Assembly (NCBI GenBank): GCA_023511795.1
Contig: JAIMAU010000013.1
Location: forward strand, 1 to 60,899
Source: Armatimonadota bacterium
GTDB taxonomy: Bacteria; Armatimonadota; UBA5829; DTJY01
DNA length: 60,899 nt
Direction: 5' to 3'
Within the stretch, counting starts at the first letter, position 1, and each line of letters begins with the position of its first letter. The notes under the pieces are model-generated. The model had not been told where the DNA came from. It saw nothing but the letters and a program-made list of their open reading frames with translations, and did no database searches. This document shows, in pieces, positions 1-7,475 of this stretch. Made by a program: the position numbers and the translations under genes.

Positions 1-2176
1 CATTTACATCCGTTTCTTTCAAATTCAACTTCGTTGGTCTAGCAAAGTCTAAGAATTCGGTTGTAATCTTACTCAAAACATTGACTTCATCGATTATAAT
101 ATCAAGAAATTCCTTTATGGCTGAATGGTCCTCATATTCTTTTCGCAAGAATTGTGCGGCGCCTTTTATAGAGCTTAAAGGATTCCGGAGCTCATGGGCA
201 ATCGTTGCAGCTAGCTGGCCCACGGCTGCAAGCTCTAAAATACGCCGCATTTCGTTTTCCATTTCTATTTCTTTTGTTACATCTTCGAATATTAGAACAA
301 GGCCTAGGACTTCGCCAGTATGATCACGTAGTTGGGTGATATTCATATTAATATAGATTACTTCTGCGTCTCCCCTGGTTGGATGATATTCCAATTTGTG
401 CCCAAGGTATCCATGCCCTGAACGAAATACATTCTTAATAATAGAAAGGGTTCGTTCCTTATCGTTTTCCGAAATACCTATATTGTGTACAATTTCTGCA
501 AAGTGTTTTCCAATCACTTGATTTGCAGGTATATCCACAATCTCTTCAGCTGCTTTGTTCCATGTCAATACTCTACCTTCGCTATCAAGTGTTACAACGC
601 CTGCGGCAATACTTCGAAGAATGTTGTCAGTATAGTTTGCAAGAGCACTTGACGTCTCTAGCTCTTTATATAAAGCGGCTGCTTGAGAAGCGATAATCGA
701 GAGTATCCGAACGTTTTCCTCAGTATAAAGATTTGGCGCATGACTGCCGATATTTAGGACGCCAACTACTTCGTCTTGAACAATCAGCGGAATTGACATG
801 AGTGATTTTACTATTCCTGAAAAGACAGCTAGCCTATTAAAACGGTTGTCCTTGCTTATATCTGGGGCAACAATAGCTTTCCTTTCGCTGATTGTCCACC
901 TGCTTAAGGGCGCTTTTTCAAGTGGAACTTCTGTTTCTGATGGCTTGATATCAATACCTCTCCAAGCCTGAAGGATCATTGTTTGCTTTTCATAGTCAAT
1001 TGTTGATATATATCCCTGGTCATACCAAACTATATCGCGAACTATATCAAGAATCGAATCCAACGCTTCTTTTAGGTTTGCGGCTGTGCTTATGCGCTCT
1101 GAAAGTTGGTACAAGGCGGTTAGCTCAAGCACCTTCTGTTCAATCTGTTCTTTATATCTAGTGGTATTTTTAATGATTGTGGCAGCCTGCGAAGAGATTA
1201 TTGAAAGCAAGCGAATTTTTTGTTTCTCGATTTGCTTATCTTTTTTATTACAAAGCAAAAGTAAGCCTATTACATTGCCCTCTGCAATTAGCGGTATAGC
1301 TATAATCCTTGCGAATGAACGTTTTAGTACCTCTGCTAGCCGGTATAAACTCGTTGGCCATCGGTTCCTGTTTTTAGTCAAAATGGTTTTTGGCTCACGC
1401 AAACCATGCATCCATGCAATGAAACCTTCGTCTATTGTTTCTGCTATGGTGTTTTGCATTTTCGCAGCTACACCAGATACTGCTTGGATTCTGACCCCAT
1501 GCCTACGCTCATGTAAAAGTACCATCGCAGACGAGCCGTCAATCATCTGCGTTGCAAGGCGGGCTAGTGAATGGGCCGCATTTTCGAGGCTGTATGCACC
1601 ACTTAACTCTTTACTTGCTTCGTGCAGAACAGAAAGCTCCTGTACCCTATCTCTTAGGCTAGCGTAAAGTTGGGAGTTTGATATTGCGAGGGCTGCCTGA
1701 CTTGCAAAAACGCTAAACAGCTTGACATCTTCTTCGGTGAACATTTTAGATGGCGAGATTCGCCGGATGCTTAGCACCCCTAGTATATTTGACCCCTCGT
1801 CCCTTAGTGGCACGCATATTGAAGAGGCAATTTCTGGTCGTGGTACAACGTCTGTATTGATGAACCTAGGGTCATCTTGAAGATTAGTTAGTAGCATAGG
1901 CTCGCCTGTCAACGCAACTCTGCCAGCGACGCCCTCTCCAATTGCAACCCGAGTTTCTTCAACTATTTGCTCAGACAAGCCAAAGCTCGCTTTGATGACC
2001 AGCTCGTCTTTATTTGGGTCTTTGAGCATCAACGAGCATGCCTGTGCATCCATAACGTCAGTAGCCTTCTCTGTTATGAGCTTCAAAAGCTCTTCTATAG
2101 AGAGGCTATTGATGGCTTGACTAATCTCGTAAATTGCGGAAACTTCTTGAATGCGCTTTTTTGCCGGGTCAGACAT
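1..2176 (-). CDS. Multi-GAF/PAS sensor histidine kinase (partial, 3' end outside window)
   Basis: Cytoplasmic two-component sensor kinase, read on the minus strand from ATG at 2176 with AAGGA about 9 nt upstream. The frame stays open to the window edge, giving about 725 residues. Three successive GAF domains (about residues 9-165, 175-335 and 345-500) are followed by a PAS domain (about 507-625) and a HisKA dimerisation helix with the H-box AHELRNPLSS; the phospho-acceptor is His661. The ATPase domain lies off the left edge. No membrane segment is visible, so the signal is probably intracellular and bound by GAF or PAS. The H-box region resembles NtrB/AtoS/ZraS-type kinases, which often pair with sigma54 activators; that pairing is inference. 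No response regulator is seen in the window. Confidence 0.9.
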   Translation of the reverse strand, partial: MSDPAKKRIQEVSAIYEISQAINSLSIEELLKLITEKATDVMDAQACSLMLKDPNKDELVIKASFGLSEQIVEETRVAIGEGVAGRVALTGEPMLLTNLQDDPRFINTDVVPRPEIASSICVPLRDEGSNILGVLSIRRISPSKMFTEEDVKLFSVFASQAALAISNSQLYASLRDRVQELSVLHEASKELSGAYSLENAAHSLARLATQMIDGSSAMVLLHERRHGVRIQAVSGVAAKMQNTIAETIDEGFIAWMHGLREPKTILTKNRNRWPTSLYRLAEVLKRSFARIIAIPLIAEGNVIGLLLLCNKKDKQIEKQKIRLLSIISSQAATIIKNTTRYKEQIEQKVLELTALYQLSERISTAANLKEALDSILDIVRDIVWYDQGYISTIDYEKQTMILQAWRGIDIKPSETEVPLEKAPLSRWTISERKAIVAPDISKDNRFNRLAVFSGIVKSLMSIPLIVQDEVVGVLNIGSHAPNLYTEENVRILSIIASQAAALYKELETSSALANYTDNILRSIAAGVVTLDSEGRVLTWNKAAEEIVDIPANQVIGKHFAEIVHNIGISENDKERTLSIIKNVFRSGHGYLGHKLEYHPTRGDAEVIYINMNITQLRDHTGEVLGLVLIFEDVTKEIEMENEMRRILELAAVGQLAATIAHELRNPLSSIKGAAQFLRKEYEDHSAIKEFLDIIIDEVNVLSKITTEFLDFARPTKLNLKETDVN

Positions 2177-2203
2177 TGTTTTTTCCTTGGGGCTTACAGC
2201 CAA

Positions 2204-2232
2204 ATTATATCACAGGGTCATCAGGGCGACAA
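2204..2232 (-). promoter_or_regulatory. Sigma70-type promoter of the sensor kinase
   Basis: On the minus strand, TTGTCG (2232-2227), a 17-bp spacer and a perfect TATAAT (2209-2204) lie just upstream of the kinase start. The predicted start point near 2197 gives a leader of about 20 nt carrying the AAGGA ribosome site. It sits directly downstream of the hairpin terminator at 2260-2285, so the kinase is probably its own transcription unit. Confidence 0.6.
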
Positions 2233-2252
2233 GTTCTTATAAATCTTGCAAG

Positions 2253-2287
2253 TACAAAAAGCCATCCCCTTTTAAGAAGATGGCTCC
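2253..2287 (-). terminator. Rho-independent terminator after the metallophosphoesterase unit
   Basis: Arms AGCCATC (2260-2266) and GATGGCT (2279-2285) enclose a 12-nt loop. On the minus strand the stem is followed by TTTTTG. It ends transcription from the genes at 2300-7381 and insulates the kinase promoter. Confidence 0.65.
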
Positions 2288-2299
2288 TAATAATACAGC

Positions 2300-2434
2300 C
2301 TAATATTGAAACTTAATACCACCGCCTATTGCAAACACGGTTTTTACATTTTTGGTTTCAATACTTATTATCGGCGATGTTTGTTGGAGGCTTAAGGCGT
2401 AGGCTGAAAAAGTGTGGATGTTGAGTCCCAACGT
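2300..2434 (-). pseudogene. Orphan C-terminal tail of an outer-membrane beta-barrel protein
   Basis: Between the phosphoesterase stop (2452) and the terminator, one minus-strand frame is open for 44 codons and ends at TAG (2302-2300). Its last residues, TVFAIGGGIKFQY, alternate polar and hydrophobic positions and end in an aromatic, as the last strand of an outer-membrane barrel does. The barrels at 44761-45624 (ends GLTFNLGARF) and 46744-47388 (ends YYGAFLSASF) end similarly. There is no start codon with a ribosome site; an in-frame TAA precedes it and only a TTG could start it. I read it as the remnant of a gene whose 5' part was lost; chance is possible because the tract is short. Confidence 0.4.
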
Positions 2435-2451
2435 TTATTTACAGTAACTAC

Positions 2452-5400
2452 TTATCGGTAAATTACAAGATCCGAAGGAACTCGACACCTAATGTAAGGA
2501 TAAACATTACTGTCTGTTTTATAATGACATACTATTCCAGTTGCTATGACATAGTCGCCCACGTTAGGTGGGGTGAAACTACCAGGTGAAAGGTCGGAAG
2601 TAGATACCTTGATTCCAACAGCGCCATAAGGTGCTTCAAACATAGAGCCATCATCCAAATAAAAGCCATCCGAAAGGATTCCTGTTACTCGCCCATGAAC
2701 TTTCATCAGCATTGACGTAACATTTGGCCCCAACCCTATCTTGTTATAAAGAATTCCATACCCAATATTTCTTTGGTTTGTAAGCAGGGGTCTAATGTTA
2801 ATACCAGAAGATGTTACTGAAACACTAGCATTGGAAATACAAAACTCGCCGGTATCAGTCAAAGATGTCGTGCCAGATACACTTACCTCATCGCCAATTG
2901 CTACCGGGAACGAGCCGTTTATGCGAAGTCCTGAACAGCGGTTAGGTTCTTCGACGTAAACACAATCAGCAAAAGAAGCTGTAACAACCTTGCCACTAAG
3001 GGAAACCCCGAGGCCTAGTTTTAAAGTTTTAGCCCAGGCAATGCTATTAACAGGCAAGATCAATACTTTTCCCCATTCCGAGTATAAGCTGGTTCTCCCA
3101 ACATTATCAATTGCTTGAACTCTACACATGTAGGTACCTGGTTCCAAAGGAAAAGACTGCTCCCAAATTGTGGTATTTCCCACCCAAAGGTTGCATATGT
3201 GGAAATAACCTGATTTTTCAACTACCACGTCTACTCGGTATCCTGCTAAGCCTGATGCATTATCCGTGGAAGGCGCCCATTGCCATACTGGCGTTGAGTC
3301 CAGCGTTGGAGTAATTGTCAAGGGTATACCAGGCTGCGTTGGCGAAGTGGCATCTAGCCAATAAACGAAACCTTCAAAGACTTCAGGGCAAAAGTTGCCT
3401 CTGTTATCTACAGTGCGTATTCTTAGGTAGTAATAGCCATCCGAACTTAGCGTGGTCGGAATATACCAGTTCACTCTGCAGTAAGTACCAGAAAAAACTG
3501 GTTCTGCATTCGGATTTGTACCGAAATATACATAATAGCCATCAACGCCTGAACTATTGTCTGTTGCACCGTTCCACATAATTAGGGGTGTTTGGAAGCT
3601 GTACCAATGGTTGCTTTGAAGAATCTCCTCCCTATCCGAGTTAGAATACACAATGACAGTTACTGGATTAGTTGGAGGTGTTATGTCTGGCTCGGAGCTA
3701 ACGTTAATATTTACAGTGAAAGTCTCCGATAATCTACTAAGACCAGCTCGGTTCCTGGCTATTACACACCAAGTATGTGCTCCATCACTTAGAGGTGAAA
3801 ATGGAATACAATGTGTCCATTGTGGTGGAATATTGTCGACACATAGTTGATTATCTATCCATAGTTCGTATTCAACTAATCCGCTGGCATCATCGTTTGA
3901 AGGAGCCCATGAAAAAGTTGGGGTTGCTGACGATACAGTTGCTCCATTTGCGGGAGAAATTAAATCAAAATTGCTAGGTGCTAACGAGAACTTATCTAGT
4001 ACTCGATCGGCTGCATCGATAAAGCTCACAGTAAGTTGGTCTGGTGATATCTCCAAGCGGGTTGAGCCGGCAAAGTCAATATATGCAGGTATAGTACCTG
4101 ATTCGCCATCGATATTCTCTAATGCTTCCACACCACTATAAGGAGTTTCCCAACCAAAAGGAGCGTAAGAAAGATCATAACTCATTGTCGAATTAATTAC
4201 ATAGAATACTCCATCTTTTACGTAACGGTTGTATACATGTCTATGGCCCTGCAATACAAGCCGAACCCCATATTGAGTGAAGATCTGGTGCAAAGTATCT
4301 GCATTTTTTAGAATCCACCAGTTATGTATTTCCTCTAAAGGGCTCATTCCTTTTATAAGATAGTGAATTACCGCAATCTTCCAAGGCTTGTTTGTACTTC
4401 CTAAATCTTGCTGTAACCAATCTAACTGCTGGCTGCTGATGGTTCGGTCAATAGACGCAGAATCCAGGACTACAAAGTGCGCAGGTCCATAGTCAAAGGA
4501 GTAGTACATTTCAGAGGCACCATTTGTAGGCAATGTCAGTTCTTCCTGCCAAGCCTGAGCGCACGTTATTGCTGATACATTATCATGGTTGCCTGTTGTT
4601 AAATAAAGCGCAGGTGACCAAGAGCTAGGATTAAGCAGCCCAAGGAATAATTGCCATTCGAACTTTGCTTCTTCTTTTGTAGGGTTAACTCCGGGTATAA
4701 ATTGTCCGAGTTCTGTATTGTCGCCTGCTGTCAAAATAATGTCGCCACGTCTTCCCATTACCTGAGCAATTGCATAACTATTAGAGCATTGTTGAAGGTC
4801 GCCGATAACGTCAACTGTTACTGTATCGTCAGGAAGTGGAATTCTGAATTCAGAATCCTCGGTAGTTATTAAATTGTTGGGATTGCTAGAATCAATGCAT
4901 GTCAATCTATAGTGGTAATTCTTTCCAGCTTGAAGTCCGGTTAATACTATCTCATGGCGTGAGAGATTTGTTGAGTTTGCTGTCATACCATATTGGCTTG
5001 TTTCGCCATATTCTACTGTTACGTTTGAAGTTCTATTTGTACTTACTACAATTGTTGCGGAGGCAGGCGTAACACATGTTAGATGTCTATAGTTGATTTC
5101 CATAGAAGCTGTATTAAGGCGAAAAGGAGTATCGGCGTTAGGCAGAGTTGTTAAATTGCCTTCTCCTGTTATTGTAATTGAACAGGAAGCCGAGCCCCCC
5201 CAAGTTAATGGCGATAGTGTTCCTGACGTGGTTGAGAAATATCTAACCCTGTAGCAATTATATGCATTGCCCCCATACCCGTCTTCATATAACCATATGC
5301 GGTAAGTTCGACCTGTAGTCAATGTCACTGGAAATGTTAAATCATGGCCTACCCAGTAGCAATTTGAAAACTTTGAACTGGATCGTGGAAAATCAGCAGG

Positions 5401-6222
5401 GGTGCAAAATACCTCATCGGCAAGAACTGCGCCTGATTGCACATCTTTGATCGCTATGCGACAAGAAGCTGTTGGACTGCCTGCCAATCGCATAAGGAAT
5501 GATATGCGATTGATGGTAGTGGTATTGGTGGCTACGAACTGTTGACCAAAGCCGGAGTTAGAGCCACTGCCGTATATAAGCTGGTCTGTACAATTTGTAT
5601 AAACTTGACCATAAAACTGGCCTTGTCCGAAATGTAGCGCAAATATTGGGTCTGCATTCTTATGTAAAACCCAACCGTTCCCGTAATCAGTAAGAACCGA
5701 CATGTCAGCTTTATCATGGCCTGCAGCATAAGCAAAAGCTACATAATTTTGGCTATTGGCGACGCCTGATTCATAACATATTACTAAATGGTATGCTGTT
5801 CCTGCGGTTAACGTATATGCCGGTAGTTGGATAGGTTCAAAAGTGCCACGACCAGCTGGCAAGAATGCGGTTGCAACCGGCACTTGTCCTGTTGAGAGCC
5901 AAGATCCCGACGGCAAACCGTTAATGTCTGCTTGCAAACCAACGCGACATATGGGGATGCTACCTTTGCCATCAGTCGAATAAATGTATACTCCGTACAA
6001 GGTCTTGCCGTTGAGAGATGGAGGAACCACAAATCGGTAGGATATCTTTTTTGCTGGATTATTAATATAAAGCCTTAATTGTGTAAAAGAAGCGTAATTA
6101 ATGTTGCAGCCGTATGTGGTCGCAAATACCCTATTTGCAAGAATCAAACAAATAACAACCGCTACCAACCCTAGTTTGGCATTTATATTCCTCATCTTGA
6201 CAGTCATACAAGTTCTAAACAT
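2452..6222 (-). CDS. Secreted multidomain metallophosphoesterase (purple-acid-phosphatase-like layout)
   Basis: Large exported protein of about 1256 aa with a Sec signal (core LGLVAVVICLILA). Numbered from the TTG at 6234, two beta-sandwich modules (about 45-205 and 215-375) lead to a fibronectin-III-like domain (about 385-465). The calcineurin-like catalytic domain carries GDLQ (Asp479), GDN (Asp505), GNHD (549-551), VIHY (His624) and GHRH (His664/666). Three FN3/Ig-like modules and a C-terminal OB-like module follow. The metal-ligand Tyr of true purple acid phosphatases (GDxxY) is absent, so the substrate is unknown; an exported phosphomono- or diesterase is likely. The start is uncertain: ATGs lie at 6222, 6207 and 6195, and 6195 gives the most usual signal peptide. 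The next gene upstream is the DUF362 gene. Confidence 0.8.
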   Translation of the reverse strand: MFRTCMTVKMRNINAKLGLVAVVICLILANRVFATTYGCNINYASFTQLRLYINNPAKKISYRFVVPPSLNGKTLYGVYIYSTDGKGSIPICRVGLQADINGLPSGSWLSTGQVPVATAFLPAGRGTFEPIQLPAYTLTAGTAYHLVICYESGVANSQNYVAFAYAAGHDKADMSVLTDYGNGWVLHKNADPIFALHFGQGQFYGQVYTNCTDQLIYGSGSNSGFGQQFVATNTTTINRISFLMRLAGSPTASCRIAIKDVQSGAVLADEVFCTPADFPRSSSKFSNCYWVGHDLTFPVTLTTGRTYRIWLYEDGYGGNAYNCYRVRYFSTTSGTLSPLTWGGSASCSITITGEGNLTTLPNADTPFRLNTASMEINYRHLTCVTPASATIVVSTNRTSNVTVEYGETSQYGMTANSTNLSRHEIVLTGLQAGKNYHYRLTCIDSSNPNNLITTEDSEFRIPLPDDTVTVDVIGDLQQCSNSYAIAQVMGRRGDIILTAGDNTELGQFIPGVNPTKEEAKFEWQLFLGLLNPSSWSPALYLTTGNHDNVSAITCAQAWQEELTLPTNGASEMYYSFDYGPAHFVVLDSASIDRTISSQQLDWLQQDLGSTNKPWKIAVIHYLIKGMSPLEEIHNWWILKNADTLHQIFTQYGVRLVLQGHRHVYNRYVKDGVFYVINSTMSYDLSYAPFGWETPYSGVEALENIDGESGTIPAYIDFAGSTRLEISPDQLTVSFIDAADRVLDKFSLAPSNFDLISPANGATVSSATPTFSWAPSNDDASGLVEYELWIDNQLCVDNIPPQWTHCIPFSPLSDGAHTWCVIARNRAGLSRLSETFTVNINVSSEPDITPPTNPVTVIVYSNSDREEILQSNHWYSFQTPLIMWNGATDNSSGVDGYYVYFGTNPNAEPVFSGTYCRVNWYIPTTLSSDGYYYLRIRTVDNRGNFCPEVFEGFVYWLDATSPTQPGIPLTITPTLDSTPVWQWAPSTDNASGLAGYRVDVVVEKSGYFHICNLWVGNTTIWEQSFPLEPGTYMCRVQAIDNVGRTSLYSEWGKVLILPVNSIAWAKTLKLGLGVSLSGKVVTASFADCVYVEEPNRCSGLRINGSFPVAIGDEVSVSGTTSLTDTGEFCISNASVSVTSSGINIRPLLTNQRNIGYGILYNKIGLGPNVTSMLMKVHGRVTGILSDGFYLDDGSMFEAPYGAVGIKVSTSDLSPGSFTPPNVGDYVIATGIVCHYKTDSNVYPYIRCRVPSDLVIYR

Positions 6223-6307
6223 ACTACATTTCAACAGCCTGCTGGAAGTTATTGTTTCATTTTAATTTGCTTCTTCCTTACCGTCAACTAGTAGATATGC
6301 TAGTTTA

Positions 6308-7381
6308 CTAAGAATAGCTTGCAAACAACTTGCCCCACCCAGTTTCCATGAACTCACGAATAGCCTTTTTACCCTTTGTCGGATACCAATACCAATCATG
6401 GTATATCGTTGACGCAAGAGGAGCCCAAAACACAAGTGGGGAATGTAGAAGTAGCTTTTCTAATGGCTGCAGCCATCCCTTTCTGATAATTTGGTCCCCC
6501 AAAATAACCAGGCTTTTCTTTGTTCGGAATCCGAAATTAACACCTGATATATCCTCTCCAACAACCTTAATCTCACTTGGATTGCCGCAACCTAGTCCCA
6601 TCTCAGTAGCCATTCGTATATATGGAATTTCCATGGGCTCAAAGCCCATCATTTTTGCAGCTATAGCATCGATAGCCACCGAATCTCCGCTCGCTAGGAT
6701 GAAATTTTGTATTTTGGGTTCCATCGTCCGCGGCCCCGCGCCATCGCCACAAACGGTGCCATCCATTACAGCAAAAACGCCCGGATGCAGTTCTTTTTGC
6801 ATTATTAGTAGGTCGACGAGCACTTCGTGGATGTACTTGTGCGCATAATGCCGAACTTCCTTCAAAAGACCACCAAACGCATTTTTAATCGCCCCTGTAG
6901 TTATGCTATGACCATGCGTCTTTACAGTAGGAAGATGAAGGACATTTTTACCGATAAACATCTTTGGTATTTCAATACCTTTGGGGAAGATTTTGTCCAG
7001 CATTAGCAAAGGTGTTTTGAACTCGTATTTAGTCCATTCTACGTCGGTCAGTGGCACAAACTTAAGCCCATACTTGTTCAACACAGGAATCCATTTGTTG
7101 TTCTTCGCCCCAAGTCGCGGATTAGTAACGACAGTTTTATTTTCCACGGGGATTAGCTTTGTGGTGTCCCAGCCATCGTGAAGCATTGTTCGAATTACTC
7201 CCTCAAGCTGCCAAGGTGCCGTTGAGCATGCGGGAAAGAATTTCGTCCATGACAGGTTTAGCTTGAGCAGGGTATCGTTTTGGCTTGGTAAGTAATCTTT
7301 ATAACCTGCTAGATGCATTAACTTTTCATAGTCATCAAGTACCGTAGCCGGATTTGTTCTCAACACTGCAACCGTTGACAT
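6308..7381 (-). CDS. DUF362 domain-containing protein
   Basis: Protein of 357 aa starting at ATG 7381, with a strong AGGAGG site just upstream; an in-frame extension to 7405 lacks one. It matches the DUF362 family as I remember it, including a conserved stretch around GDGAGPRTMEPK and the ASGDSVAIDAIAAKMMGF region. No ferredoxin-type Cys cluster is present, unlike some DUF362 members. The family has no settled function; it occurs in Armatimonadota, Planctomycetota, clostridia and archaea. No signal peptide, so cytoplasmic. It lies between the exopolysaccharide operon and the secreted phosphoesterase on the same strand. Confidence 0.8.
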   Translation of the reverse strand: MSTVAVLRTNPATVLDDYEKLMHLAGYKDYLPSQNDTLLKLNLSWTKFFPACSTAPWQLEGVIRTMLHDGWDTTKLIPVENKTVVTNPRLGAKNNKWIPVLNKYGLKFVPLTDVEWTKYEFKTPLLMLDKIFPKGIEIPKMFIGKNVLHLPTVKTHGHSITTGAIKNAFGGLLKEVRHYAHKYIHEVLVDLLIMQKELHPGVFAVMDGTVCGDGAGPRTMEPKIQNFILASGDSVAIDAIAAKMMGFEPMEIPYIRMATEMGLGCGNPSEIKVVGEDISGVNFGFRTKKSLVILGDQIIRKGWLQPLEKLLLHSPLVFWAPLASTIYHDWYWYPTKGKKAIREFMETGWGKLFASYS

Positions 7382-7475
7382 TATTTTTTCCTCCTGCAAA
7401 AGCAAGTGTTTTTAAAAGGATAGCACGTAAATATCGAACAATCTCATCTAATCATATCAAGAGTCTAATTATTGG

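Noticed and set aside
1086-1667. 193-aa plus-strand open frame
   Set aside because: It is antisense to the GAF region of the sensor kinase, whose minus-strand protein matches known domains throughout; the plus-strand peptide has no recognisable features.
6260-6290. GG-N10-GC pair upstream of the metallophosphoesterase
   Set aside because: Sequence CGGTAA and AAGCA departs from consensus at both elements.
6330-6848. 172-aa plus-strand open frame
   Set aside because: Shadow of the DUF362 gene; the minus strand has family similarity and a strong ribosome site.
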